This document shows positions 42,258-50,973 of a DNA stretch of 64,000 nt, in pieces; within the stretch, counting starts at the first letter, position 1, and every line of letters begins with the position of its first letter. Both the position numbers and the translations under genes were made by a program. The notes below the pieces were generated by a model. The model worked only from the letters and a program-made list of their open reading frames with translations, ran no database searches and was not told the origin of the DNA. Source of the stretch: Rhodospirillales bacterium (GTDB lineage: Bacteria; Pseudomonadota; Alphaproteobacteria; Micavibrionales; Micavibrionaceae); contig JACKIU010000003.1 in NCBI GenBank assembly GCA_020638295.1, forward strand, positions 1 through 64,000, given 5' to 3'.

Positions 42258-42380
42258 TTTATATAGGTCCTTGTATTTAAGTGGTGGGTTTTTCTTTGTT
42301 TGGGAATTTTCACCTTTAATCAACAATAATCAAGGGTGAATTAATATTTTTTTAACCACTGTACGTGTTAGAATAGGGCC

Positions 42381-42788
42381 ATGGTTATGAAGTTCAACAC
42401 CGAAAGCGAGAAAGTTCCTTTTACATACCGACGTAATCCGTTGGTACAGCACGCTTTTCAGATTTTTCAATGGAAAGATGAAAAGGGTGATTACGAACCT
42501 GTCGGCGATTATACGCTGCTCGATACCGAAGAAAATCCGGAATTGACGGAAAAAACGGTGATGAACATTATTTCCGGCCTGAACGGACGCAAAGACAAGC
42601 TTTTAAATTTGCAGAAAATGACGTCCGACCGGCTGCTGTTTAATATAGTGAACAAAGATACGCTGGATGCGGACGAGCATATTACGATTATGTTTCGTAC
42701 CCATGACGGCAAGGGCGTATCCAAAGAAAATGCGGTGTTAAAAATAGAGAAAGGTGTGATTTATGTCAGGGCTAAATCTTCAGAGTGA
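42381..42788 (+). CDS. Hypothetical protein, 135 residues
   Basis: I do not recognise this protein. It is soluble by appearance, charged, with a likely beta-rich C-terminal part (ITIMFRTHDGKGVSKENAVLKI). It is divergent from ahcY and stands alone on the plus strand. It has no export signal. The start at 42381 is a GTG or an ATG one codon away (MVMKFN), and both fit. Confidence 0.65.
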   Translation: MVMKFNTESEKVPFTYRRNPLVQHAFQIFQWKDEKGDYEPVGDYTLLDTEENPELTEKTVMNIISGLNGRKDKLLNLQKMTSDRLLFNIVNKDTLDADEHITIMFRTHDGKGVSKENAVLKIEKGVIYVRAKSSE

Positions 42789-42925
42789 TTGGTGTCATTT
42801 TGTAGGTGAGAGTGTCTGTGATCCACGATCAGAGGCTCCTACAATGTCTGCTGCTCCAGCCCCCGGGCCGGAAATGCACGCATAGCTGCGTATCGCAAAA
42901 ACTATAAATAGAAAGGGTGTAGACT

Positions 42926-43045
42926 ATGGTTGGATTGTCTCCGAAAACCGAGTTGTTAACATGTTTCAATGAACAGGCAGCAGATGTGACGGAGTGGGTG
43001 GGTGCGCAGGTTTGCACACTTGATTTTGACGCTGCTCCGCAATAG
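42926..43045 (+). CDS. Possible small protein, 39 residues
   Basis: An ATG at 42926, preceded by GAAAGGG at a workable distance, opens a frame to TAG 43043. The product starts MVGLSPKTELLTCFNEQAAD and is neutral, with no membrane segment. It could be real or chance. The surrounding 260 bases between the 135-residue gene and rapZ otherwise hold nothing clear. Confidence 0.25.
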   Translation: MVGLSPKTELLTCFNEQAADVTEWVGAQVCTLDFDAAPQ

Positions 43046-43052
43046 AAGTTTT

Positions 43053-43901
43053 TTAACCCGGTAAATCCCGATGCGTGATGTGGGCGCTGTGGCCGATTGA
43101 GGCCAGCCATTTTCCTAATTTTTCTGTGATAAAGACCGAACGGTGGCGACCGCCGGTACAGCCGATGGCGATGGTGAGATAGTGTTTGCCTTCGGCTTTA
43201 TAACGCGGGATGAGCGGTTCGATGAGATCCTGAAAATGGCGTAAGAATCCTGCAAATTCCAGATCGCTTTCGATGTAGATTCCGACATCTTTATCGCGTC
43301 CGGTTTGGGGTCGTAAATTTGCATTCCAATGCGGGTTTTTTAAGAAGCGTACATCCATGACGATGTCGGCTTCGCGCGGCAAGCCGTGGCGATAACCGAA
43401 AGATATCAGCGAGATGCTGAGGCTCTGGTCATGATGCGCACCAAAATGGCCTTCAAGGATGTGGCGTAAATCATGGATAGACAGATCCGAGCTGTCGATG
43501 GTGAGGTCGGCTGCGGCTTCAAGCGTGTGGAGGAGGTCGCGTTCGCGTGCGATGCCGATGGTGACAGGCGCACCGTCGGCCAGAGGGTGACGGCGGCGGG
43601 TTTCGGTGAAGCGGGTTTGCAACACGGCGTTATCGCAGGTGATATATACCAATAAGGCCTCAATATCTTTGACGGTTTCCAAGACCTTGTCGGGGGAAAA
43701 GCCCCGGGTGCGTGTGTCGATGCCGATGGCCAGCCTTGCGGGGGCTTGGGTGTCTTTGATGAGCGCGGGGACGAGGCTTAACGGGAAATTATCAAAAACT
43801 TCGTAACCCAAATCTTCAAGGTTTTTGAGGACCGAAGACAGGCCTGCGCCGGACAGACCGGTAATGATGAGCGGGTTGCGGTGTTCAGGTTGCGCGGTCA
43901 T
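43053..43901 (-). CDS. rapZ: RNase adapter RapZ (P-loop nucleotide-binding protein)
   Basis: The 282-residue protein has the RapZ layout: an N-terminal P-loop domain and a C-terminal domain with IGCTGGRHRSV. The Walker A region reads GLSGAGLSS, so the usual Lys/Arg is Leu and ATP handling may be weak. In E. coli RapZ guides RNase E to GlmZ; in alphaproteobacteria the role is less clear. It overlaps chvG by four bases, and the PTS genes that normally follow this cluster are absent. Confidence 0.93.
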   Translation of the reverse strand: MTAQPEHRNPLIITGLSGAGLSSVLKNLEDLGYEVFDNFPLSLVPALIKDTQAPARLAIGIDTRTRGFSPDKVLETVKDIEALLVYITCDNAVLQTRFTETRRRHPLADGAPVTIGIARERDLLHTLEAAADLTIDSSDLSIHDLRHILEGHFGAHHDQSLSISLISFGYRHGLPREADIVMDVRFLKNPHWNANLRPQTGRDKDVGIYIESDLEFAGFLRHFQDLIEPLIPRYKAEGKHYLTIAIGCTGGRHRSVFITEKLGKWLASIGHSAHITHRDLPG

Positions 43902-45643
43902 GCCTTATTCAGTATCACAGTGAAGCGGGCGCCGCGTGGATTTTTTTCGGGGCCGTAAATGTTTTCTGCAAAGATTTGCCCGCCATGGGCTTCGATGATT
44001 TGGCGACAAATTGACAGGCCAAGGCCGGAATGCTGTCCGTAATGTTCGTGCTGCGGGCGTTCGGAGTAAAAGCGCTCAAAGATCGCCTTGATCTTGTTTT
44101 CCGGGATGCCGGGACCTTCATCATCAACAGTGATGCGGACTTTCGTGGCCATGGGGATGACGGTGACGGTGATGGTGCCGCCATCGGGCGAGAAGGACAA
44201 GGCGTTCGATAGCAAGTTTTGGAAGACTTGGGCCAGGCGTCCTTCCAGTCCCCAAATCATAATGTCTTCGGGTTTGGCATTGTTGAGCGCAATGGTTGTT
44301 TTATCTGTTTTAATATTGCGTGTCCAATCCTTGCCGGTTTGGGTTGTGCGATCGAGCGGGTTGGCGGCGTAGGCCTCCAGCAGAGTTGTCAATATTGTGT
44401 GCAGGCTGATCTTTTTAAAGGTTTCGCGCGAGAGTTCGGAATCGATGCGCGAGGCGTTTGAAATATCGGAAATGAGGCGGTCAAGGCGCTGAACATCGTG
44501 TTTGATGATGTTCATGAGCCTTTGCTGGTCGGCCGGTTTTTTAACGATGGCCGCGGTTTCTATCGCGCTGGATAATGAGGTCAGGGGGTTTTTTAGTTCG
44601 TGAGCGACATCGGCGGCAAAGCGTTCAATCGAGTCCATGCGCTCCCATAGAGCTTGGGTCATTTGGCGCAGAGCGAGCGAGAGTTCGCCAATTTCGTCAT
44701 GGCGGTAGGATAGGTTAGGGATATTGTCAGCTCGGGCCTGGCCGCGGCGAACGCTTTCTGTGGCTTTGGCCAGTTTTTTAAGGGGCCGGGCAATGGCACC
44801 GGATAAGTAAATTGAAAGAAGGATCGTCAGGGCCAAGGCGCCTAAAAAGACTTTCAGCACATCAATCCACACCCGTCCGATATCTTTTTCGATTTCCGTG
44901 CTTTCATGGGTCAAGACCACAGCACCGTTTAGTCGGCCATTCATAACCAAGGGTGCTGATGCGGAAAGGATGATGCGGTCCTGATCGTTTTGCCAGGCTG
45001 AGAGCGCGATTTGTCGCTTGAGAGCATCGTTAAGGTCGGGCGGGTATCGATCATTGTCAGGATATGTGGGTAAAGACTGTCGCTCGGGTAGAAGAGTTAA
45101 AATCCAACGCATCATCTTTTTTAAGACCTGAATGCTGTGATAATCGTGAGAGAGCCTGTCTTGTGTAGCCCAAAGTCTGTCGTCATGCTCTGGTAAAGTT
45201 CGGGAATCCACAATTAGAGTCTTGTCCGTATTGAAAATCTGAATACGTTGCCGGGTTGTGGAAGCCAAGCGCGATACAGAATCTTCCAGTTTTTTAAAAA
45301 CAAAACGGTCAGTATCGATATCTAAGGGGATTGGAGATTCCGAAAGGACTGCAGAAATCAGTTTGAGTTCGGTTTCAAATGTTTGCAGGCGGGCGTTGAT
45401 GAGGTTGTTTTGATATTGTCCCAGATACAAAATACCTAACATTAGCGTGAGTAACGCGATGGCGTTTACAGCGAAAATACGTAGTGTGATACCGGTGATG
45501 CGGCGTTCCGGTCCGCCCCAATACAGGTCGAGCAGGCAATCGAATTCCGGCAAATCCGGTCGCACAGGGGCAAGCCTGAACCAGCGGCCTTTGCCGTTAT
45601 TCGTGTGGTTATCAGTGTTCTTTGTATCTGTATCCGACGCCAT
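43898..45643 (-). CDS. chvG: Sensor histidine kinase ChvG
   Basis: Membrane segments at about residues 50-72 and 265-290 enclose a periplasmic sensor part. HAMP, a HisKA domain with VAHELKNPLT, and an HATPase with DDEGPGIPE and HSGLGLSI follow. Length is 581 residues. ChvG/ExoS-type kinases sense envelope stress and low pH and phosphorylate ChvI. The start at 45643 overlaps chvI by 32 bases. The ERRITGITLRIF segment before the first helix is typical. Confidence 0.94.
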   Translation of the reverse strand: MASDTDTKNTDNHTNNGKGRWFRLAPVRPDLPEFDCLLDLYWGGPERRITGITLRIFAVNAIALLTLMLGILYLGQYQNNLINARLQTFETELKLISAVLSESPIPLDIDTDRFVFKKLEDSVSRLASTTRQRIQIFNTDKTLIVDSRTLPEHDDRLWATQDRLSHDYHSIQVLKKMMRWILTLLPERQSLPTYPDNDRYPPDLNDALKRQIALSAWQNDQDRIILSASAPLVMNGRLNGAVVLTHESTEIEKDIGRVWIDVLKVFLGALALTILLSIYLSGAIARPLKKLAKATESVRRGQARADNIPNLSYRHDEIGELSLALRQMTQALWERMDSIERFAADVAHELKNPLTSLSSAIETAAIVKKPADQQRLMNIIKHDVQRLDRLISDISNASRIDSELSRETFKKISLHTILTTLLEAYAANPLDRTTQTGKDWTRNIKTDKTTIALNNAKPEDIMIWGLEGRLAQVFQNLLSNALSFSPDGGTITVTVIPMATKVRITVDDEGPGIPENKIKAIFERFYSERPQHEHYGQHSGLGLSICRQIIEAHGGQIFAENIYGPEKNPRGARFTVILNKA

Positions 45644-46328
45644 AGAGCGTTTCTATCTGGTTAAAATCAGGGTCAGTGTTTTTAAATTTTTTGCGTACGC
45701 GTTTGATGTGGGAATCAACAGTGCGGTCGTCGACATAGATATTTTCGCCATAGGCCATATCGATGAGTTGGTCGCGGTTGCGGACGATGCCGGGGCGCTG
45801 GGCGAGGGATTTGAGCAAAAGATATTCGGTGACGGTGAGATTTACAGGCTGATCATTCCAGGTGCAGAGATGGCGTTCATCATCCATTTGCAACGGGCCG
45901 TAGACGTATTTTTCGCCGGTATTTTGTATCGTGTCCAGAGTGCCGTTTGATTGCATGAGTTTGTGGCGACGCAGGAGTGAGCGGATGCGTTCAATGAGCA
46001 GGCGCTGGGAAAAGGGTTTGGTGATGTAATCGTCGGCGCCCATGCGCAGGCCGAGGACTTCGTCAATCTCGTCATCTTTTGAGGTGAGGAAAATCACCGG
46101 GATGTTTGATGTCTGGCGCAGTTTTTCCAGAACTTCCATGCCGTTCATGCGCGGCATTTTAATATCGAGGACAACGAGATCGGGCGCGCCTTCGAGGATG
46201 CCTTTGAGGCCGGCTTCGCCGTCATTAAAAGTGGCGATGTCATAGCCTTCGGCCTCCAGCGCCATGGAAACGGAGGTCAGGATATTGCGGTCATCGTCGA
46301 CAAGTGTGATTTTGGCGGCAGAACTCAT
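45612..46328 (-). CDS. chvI: Response regulator ChvI (OmpR family)
   Basis: A receiver domain (residues 6-120, Asp56 in VVLDIKMP; conserved Lys in ITKPFSQ) is followed by an OmpR-type winged helix (about 150-235, ending VGYRYKEH). Length is 238 residues. It is the cognate partner of the overlapping chvG. It starts three bases after the folC stop, so folC and chvIG-rapZ may form one transcript. Confidence 0.95.
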   Translation of the reverse strand: MSSAAKITLVDDDRNILTSVSMALEAEGYDIATFNDGEAGLKGILEGAPDLVVLDIKMPRMNGMEVLEKLRQTSNIPVIFLTSKDDEIDEVLGLRMGADDYITKPFSQRLLIERIRSLLRRHKLMQSNGTLDTIQNTGEKYVYGPLQMDDERHLCTWNDQPVNLTVTEYLLLKSLAQRPGIVRNRDQLIDMAYGENIYVDDRTVDSHIKRVRKKFKNTDPDFNQIETLYGVGYRYKEH

Positions 46329-46331
46329 GCC

Positions 46332-47618
46332 TTAAGTATGCGCTGATTTGCTCATGTCTTGCAAGATGTGTCCGGCGAGATAAAGCGATCCGGCGATCAG
46401 GATACGTCCCGGCGGGTGGGCCGTTTTTTGTATGTGAGTCAGGGCGGCTTTGACATCGGTGAAAATCTTCCCTTCGCCGAGGGCTTTTTGTAAATCCTGC
46501 GGGCTTTGGGCTTTGGGCTCACTGGGAATGGGAATGAGCGAAAGGCTTTCGACAAACGGGCGTAACGGCGCGTAGTAAGCAGGTGTATCTTTGCCTTGAA
46601 GCATGGCGAGAATGATATGGAGCGGCTTGTTGTCTTGTTCTTGCCAACGTCTGGCTTGGACGGCAAGGGCGCGTCCAGCATCGGGGTTATGCCCGCCATC
46701 TAGATAAACTTCCCAGTCGTCACCGAGGCCGAAGGTTTTTGCCGGTAACGGTTGCAGGCGGGCTGGCCAATGGACGCCCTGCAGGCCGGTCTGAATTTGC
46801 TCAGGCGTAACAGGGAAGCGACCATGGATGCATGCAAGGGTTTTGAGAACGCCTGCGAGATTGGCGTTTTGATGTGGACCGATAAGGGTAGGTACGATCA
46901 TTTCGGACGGCTTTTCAACGATATGAAGGGGCGCGCCGCATTGTTCGGCTGTGGTTTTAAAAACGTCGATGACACCGGCTGTTATGGCCTCATTGCTTTG
47001 CGGGGTGATGATGCAGGGCGTGCTCGGTTTTATGATTCCGGCTTTTTCGGCAGCAATTTGTGTATAGGTATCGCCAAGATGCTCGGCGTGGTCGATGCCA
47101 ATGGATGTGATGATGGTGGCCAGCGGGTCCGTAATGATATTGGTGCAATCCAGCCTTCCGCCCATGCCAACTTCGAGCAAGCAAATATCGGCGGGCGCGC
47201 GGGCGAAGGCGGTAAAGGCGATGGCGGTGGTGATTTCGAAAAAGGTCAGGTCGCCGCCGTCATTCAGGCTCAGGGCTTCGTCGATCAGGGATTCGAGGGT
47301 TGTATCGTCGATTTCACGGCCTGCTAGGACGATACGTTCGTTAAAGCGGATGAGATGCGGAGAGGTGTACGCGTGGACTTTATACCCGGCAGCCTCCAGT
47401 ATGGCGCGGAGCATGGCTATGGTCGAGCCTTTACCGTTGGTGCCTGCGACATGGATGACGGGCGGCAGATGCAAGTGCGGATTTCCAAGCTTTTCCAGCA
47501 GGCTGAGATAAGGCGGACGGAAAGACAGATCGATCTTTTTGTCGCGATTGAGCGTGTAAAGTTGGCGAAGTTTATCTTCGAGGCCCGGCGTTGGATGCTT
47601 AAGATCGCTTTGATACAT
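46332..47618 (-). CDS. folC: Folylpolyglutamate / dihydrofolate synthase
   Basis: A Mur-ligase fold with the P-loop HVAGTNGKGST near residue 58, the metal-binding VGMGGRLDCTN and the C-terminal HNPDAGRAL segment. It adds glutamate to folates and, in many bacteria, also makes dihydrofolate. Length is 428 residues. It belongs to the conserved trp-acc-fol block; its start overlaps the preceding threonine-aldolase-like gene by 20 bases. Confidence 0.95.
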   Translation of the reverse strand: MYQSDLKHPTPGLEDKLRQLYTLNRDKKIDLSFRPPYLSLLEKLGNPHLHLPPVIHVAGTNGKGSTIAMLRAILEAAGYKVHAYTSPHLIRFNERIVLAGREIDDTTLESLIDEALSLNDGGDLTFFEITTAIAFTAFARAPADICLLEVGMGGRLDCTNIITDPLATIITSIGIDHAEHLGDTYTQIAAEKAGIIKPSTPCIITPQSNEAITAGVIDVFKTTAEQCGAPLHIVEKPSEMIVPTLIGPHQNANLAGVLKTLACIHGRFPVTPEQIQTGLQGVHWPARLQPLPAKTFGLGDDWEVYLDGGHNPDAGRALAVQARRWQEQDNKPLHIILAMLQGKDTPAYYAPLRPFVESLSLIPIPSEPKAQSPQDLQKALGEGKIFTDVKAALTHIQKTAHPPGRILIAGSLYLAGHILQDMSKSAHT

Positions 47619-48702
47619 TGTCGAACAGCTTCAATACCTTTTCAAGGTCTTGATCTTCAAACTGGTCCAGATGATTGCCTGCCACGTATTCAAACCGAGG
47701 CTTCATATCTGGAAAGGGTTGGAAGAAATAGTCAAATGTCCAGATGCCGTTTGTTTTCGCTATCTCATCGCGTATCTGTGTTAAAGATTCAATCGAGGCA
47801 TCAAATTCTATGTGGAAGGTATTGCATTGTGGCACTGTGGGTTGTGTTGCCATGGAGCGCGTGTTGTTAATAAACTTTGCAAGCCGGATCGCTCTGTCTT
47901 TATCTTTTTTGAGTTCAGCGCATGCATTTTCAAAATTCATAGCGGCGCTTACGGCAAAAGGTAAAAATGTTTTAATATCTCCACCGTGGCGCCGACGCCA
48001 AATTTTTGTTTGTTCAATAAAGGCATTATCGCCGGCGAGTAAGGCGCCGCCGAAAGCGCCTAGCCCTTTATAAAAAGAAACGTAAACACTGTCGAATAAT
48101 GTACAGACTTGTGATGGACTTAGATCGTAATATGGTGCGATTTCCCAAAGTCTGGCACCGTCCAGATGCAGTTTTATTCCTTTTTCTTTTATGGTTTTAA
48201 GGTGTGCAAGTAATTCGTCATAATCAGGAGCTATGCAGCCCAATTGACGCATCGGCAGTTCGTATACGAAGACAGCTTCGGAGGTGAGCTCATTAAAATC
48301 TTTTACATCAAAGGGGCGCTGATATTCACCGATAAAGGTCGGTTTCATACCATGTAGAACGGCATAGGCGTCATGTTCATTTAAAGCTATTTGGCATGTC
48401 GGGTGCATCGCAATCGTGTTGCGCTCAGTTTGTTCGCACCATATCCGGCAAGCAATCAGTTGTGCCATTGCGCCTGTGGGCATAAAAATAGCGGCTTCTT
48501 TGCCAAGATGCGTTGCCATTTTATGCTCGAAATCTTCAACAAACCCGCCAGCGCCGTAAACATCGCTTTGAGCTTTGTTGTGACGAATAAAAGTCGCTAT
48601 ATGTTCAAAATGCTCTGTTGAAGATTCAGAGATTTTTCCTGTAATGAATTTTTGGCACTGCTTTCTCAGAGGGTGAGGATGTAAGTACAAAGATGGTCGC
48701 AT
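47599..48702 (-). CDS. Threonine-aldolase-family PLP enzyme
   Basis: The fold-type-I PLP enzyme of 367 residues has the substrate-binding HLDGARLWEIAPYY region and the lysine that binds PLP in SVYVSFYKGLGAFGG near residue 210. The AGGFVEDFEHKMATHLGKEAA opening is typical of the low-specificity threonine aldolase / beta-eliminating lyase group. The true substrate is not defined. It sits between accD and folC, which in most alphaproteobacteria are adjacent, so it is probably an insertion. Confidence 0.87.
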   Translation of the reverse strand: MRPSLYLHPHPLRKQCQKFITGKISESSTEHFEHIATFIRHNKAQSDVYGAGGFVEDFEHKMATHLGKEAAIFMPTGAMAQLIACRIWCEQTERNTIAMHPTCQIALNEHDAYAVLHGMKPTFIGEYQRPFDVKDFNELTSEAVFVYELPMRQLGCIAPDYDELLAHLKTIKEKGIKLHLDGARLWEIAPYYDLSPSQVCTLFDSVYVSFYKGLGAFGGALLAGDNAFIEQTKIWRRRHGGDIKTFLPFAVSAAMNFENACAELKKDKDRAIRLAKFINNTRSMATQPTVPQCNTFHIEFDASIESLTQIRDEIAKTNGIWTFDYFFQPFPDMKPRFEYVAGNHLDQFEDQDLEKVLKLFDNVSKRS

Positions 48703-48728
48703 TATATCCTCTTGCCCTTTTGTGGGTT

Positions 48729-49598
48729 TTAAGCGGCCTTTTTTGCCGGGGCGTTCATCAGCAGACCCAAAAGACGGGCGAGGGTTTCATGCAAGTCTTT
48801 ACGCCCAACGACCATATCGACCATGCCGTGTTCTTGCAGATATTCGGCAGTCTGGAAATCATCAGGCAGGGTTTCGCGCACGGTTTCCTCGATGACGCGG
48901 CGGCCTGCAAAGCCGATCATTGAGCCGGGTTCGGCCAGATGGATGTCACCAACCATGGCGAAAGAGGCCGATACACCGCCTGTGGTCGGGTCTGTGAGCA
49001 GTACGATGTAAGGCAGCCGTGCATCCTTGACCATTTCCACGGCAATGATGGAGCGCGGCATTTGCATCAGGGACAATACGCCTTCTTGCATCCGCGCGCC
49101 GCCGGAAGAGGGGATGGTGATGAAGGCGGCTTTGTTTTTGACGGCTTCTTCAGCGGCCTTGACGATGCCTTCACCGACTGCCGTACCCATAGAGCCACCC
49201 ATGAAGCGGAAGTTAAAGGCGGCGATGACGGCCTTCTGGCCGCCGATTTTGCCTTTGGCGATGGTGATGGCGTCTTTCAGGCCGGTTTTGGACTGGGTTT
49301 CTTTCAGGCGATCGGCATATTTCTTGCGGTCTTTGAATTTGAGCGGGTCGTGGGCGACTGACGGGATGGACACCGTTTCGTATTTGCCGTCGTCGAAGAT
49401 CAGCGCGAGGCGTTCCTTAACCGTGATGCGCAAGTGGTGGTTACAATGGGTGCAAACATTGTGATTTTCTTCGAGATCGCGCTGGAACAGCATGCCTTCG
49501 CAGGACGGGCATTTGGTCCACAGATTGTCCGGCACTTCTTTTTGCTCGCCAACCAGAGAGCGGACGCGGGGGCGGATGAAATCACTAAGCCAATTCAT
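48729..49598 (-). CDS. accD: Acetyl-CoA carboxylase carboxyltransferase subunit beta
   Basis: The N-terminal zinc ribbon has CPSCEGML and CTHCNHHL, then the carboxyltransferase domain with FRFMGGSMGTAVGE and SSGGARMQEG. It forms malonyl-CoA with AccA in the cytosol, the first step of fatty-acid synthesis. Length is 289 residues. It lies 77 bases after trpA, in the standard order. Confidence 0.97.
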   Translation of the reverse strand: MNWLSDFIRPRVRSLVGEQKEVPDNLWTKCPSCEGMLFQRDLEENHNVCTHCNHHLRITVKERLALIFDDGKYETVSIPSVAHDPLKFKDRKKYADRLKETQSKTGLKDAITIAKGKIGGQKAVIAAFNFRFMGGSMGTAVGEGIVKAAEEAVKNKAAFITIPSSGGARMQEGVLSLMQMPRSIIAVEMVKDARLPYIVLLTDPTTGGVSASFAMVGDIHLAEPGSMIGFAGRRVIEETVRETLPDDFQTAEYLQEHGMVDMVVGRKDLHETLARLLGLLMNAPAKKAA

Positions 49599-49675
49599 GA
49601 AAAATACCCTTTTATTCTTATCAAATTTACCCGTTTTATCGGCTTTTGGGCCTCAAAAGTCAAGTTAAAGCGGTT

Positions 49676-50452
49676 TTAGGCAATGGCTTTGGCCAGTGCC
49701 GAAACCTGCTGGGATACGGCCCCAGCGCTTTGCCCTTCGGCGATGGTCTGGACAATGGAGGACCCGACGACGATGGCGTCGCCTACGGCTGCCATTTCAG
49801 CGGCGTCTGCGGGGGTTTTGATGCCAAAACCAATGGCGATGGGCAGGTCGGTGTGGGTTTTGATCTGTTCGATATGGGGTTTGATTTTGTTTAAATCGGC
49901 TTGGGCCGCGCCGGTGACGCCGGTGATCGAGACGTAATAGAGAAAGCCGCTGGCACCTTCCAAGATTTTGGGGAGCCTTTCTTCGGTCGTTGTGGGGGTG
50001 AGCAGGCGGATGATGTCGAGGCCTTTGGCTTTGGCCAGCGTTTGGGCTTCGGAGGCTTCTTCAGGAGGCAGATCGACGATGATCAGGCCATCGACGCCCG
50101 CTTCGGCGGCCTCGTTCATAAATTTCTCAACGCCATATTGCAGAATGGGGTTGTAATAGCCCATCAGCACCAGCGGAGTTTGGGTGTTTTCAGCGCGGAA
50201 ATTCCGGACCATTTGCAGGGTCCGGTGCATGTTCGCTCCGGCCTTGAGCGCGCGCTGCCCGGCAAGCTGGATGGTCGGGCCATCGGCCATCGGGTCGGAA
50301 AAGGGCATGCCCAGCTCGATAATATCCGCGCCGGCATCGGGCAAGGCCTTGAGCACGTCCATCGAGGTCTGGACATCCGGGTCGCCCGCCATGATGAAGG
50401 TGATCAGGGCGGGGCGGTTCAGGGCTTTAAATGTGGCTTCGATACGGCTCAT
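49676..50452 (-). CDS. trpA: Tryptophan synthase alpha subunit
   Basis: The TIM-barrel enzyme of 258 residues has the catalytic Glu in IIELGMPFSDPMADGP and Asp in GLIIVDLPPEEA. It splits indole-3-glycerol phosphate and passes indole to TrpB. Its start overlaps the GyrI-like gene by four bases, an uncommon break between trpB and trpA. Confidence 0.97.
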   Translation of the reverse strand: MSRIEATFKALNRPALITFIMAGDPDVQTSMDVLKALPDAGADIIELGMPFSDPMADGPTIQLAGQRALKAGANMHRTLQMVRNFRAENTQTPLVLMGYYNPILQYGVEKFMNEAAEAGVDGLIIVDLPPEEASEAQTLAKAKGLDIIRLLTPTTTEERLPKILEGASGFLYYVSITGVTGAAQADLNKIKPHIEQIKTHTDLPIAIGFGIKTPADAAEMAAVGDAIVVGSSIVQTIAEGQSAGAVSQQVSALAKAIA

Positions 50453-50973
50453 GATTTTACTCCCACATGAATTAGCACCTCGTTGACGCCGGTTTCGAAA
50501 AAGCGGGGGCCGTAGACTTCGAAATCGGTTTGATAGGCGCGGCTTAAGTCGGAGGACCAGATGGCTTCCCAGGTTTCTATAAGCGCTGTGGGCTGCTTTC
50601 CGGCGGCGCTCATGAGTGCGTATTGTCCGGGTTTTACGGTGACATGGTGAAGGGTGGTTTGCCCCCCCACCCCTTCCCTCCCCCCGGTGGGGGGAGGGGT
50701 ATTATTTTTGGCGATGCGATAGCCAATAGTCAGGCGGTATGGGGCTTCGTGGTCGCCTTGATAATCGCTATAGACCGCATAGATGGCGTCATCGGTTTTA
50801 CCCGGGATTTTCTGGCCGATGCTTTCGGTGAAAAAGCGTTCCCACAGCGCGTTGATGTCATCGGTGGCGCGGGCGCTATCCGTGATAATGGAAATGCCGA
50901 CAACGTCGAAGGCCATGACTTCGGCCAATCCAGCGCGGATTTCGTAGTCTTGTTTGACGGGCGTTGCGGTCAT
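50449..50973 (-). CDS. GyrI-like/effector-binding-domain protein
   Basis: The 174-residue protein has the effector-binding fold of GyrI, SOUL and AraC-sensor proteins: FDVVGISIITDSAR, IYAVYSDYQGDHEAPYRLTIGYR and a Tyr in RAYQTDFEVYGP. Residues 91-104 (NTPPPTGGREGVGG) do not fit the family and come from a GC-rich palindrome in the DNA (see repeat at 50676). It is wedged between trpB and trpA, with overlaps of one and four bases. Function unknown. Confidence 0.8.
   Translation of the reverse strand: MTATPVKQDYEIRAGLAEVMAFDVVGISIITDSARATDDINALWERFFTESIGQKIPGKTDDAIYAVYSDYQGDHEAPYRLTIGYRIAKNNTPPPTGGREGVGGQTTLHHVTVKPGQYALMSAAGKQPTALIETWEAIWSSDLSRAYQTDFEVYGPRFFETGVNEVLIHVGVKS
50676..50698. repeat. 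Perfect GC-rich palindrome inside a coding region
   Basis: CCCTCCCCCC at 50676-50685 pairs exactly with GGGGGGAGGG at 50689-50698 around a GGT loop. More G/C-only sequence flanks it (50661-50675). It is translated as part of the GyrI-like protein and resembles the palindromic repeats dispersed in some alphaproteobacterial genomes. Confidence 0.9.

Noticed and set aside
42258..42370. SAH or SAM riboswitch upstream of ahcY
   Set aside because: The leader is short and AT-rich and I could not form the conserved pseudoknot or stem elements by eye.
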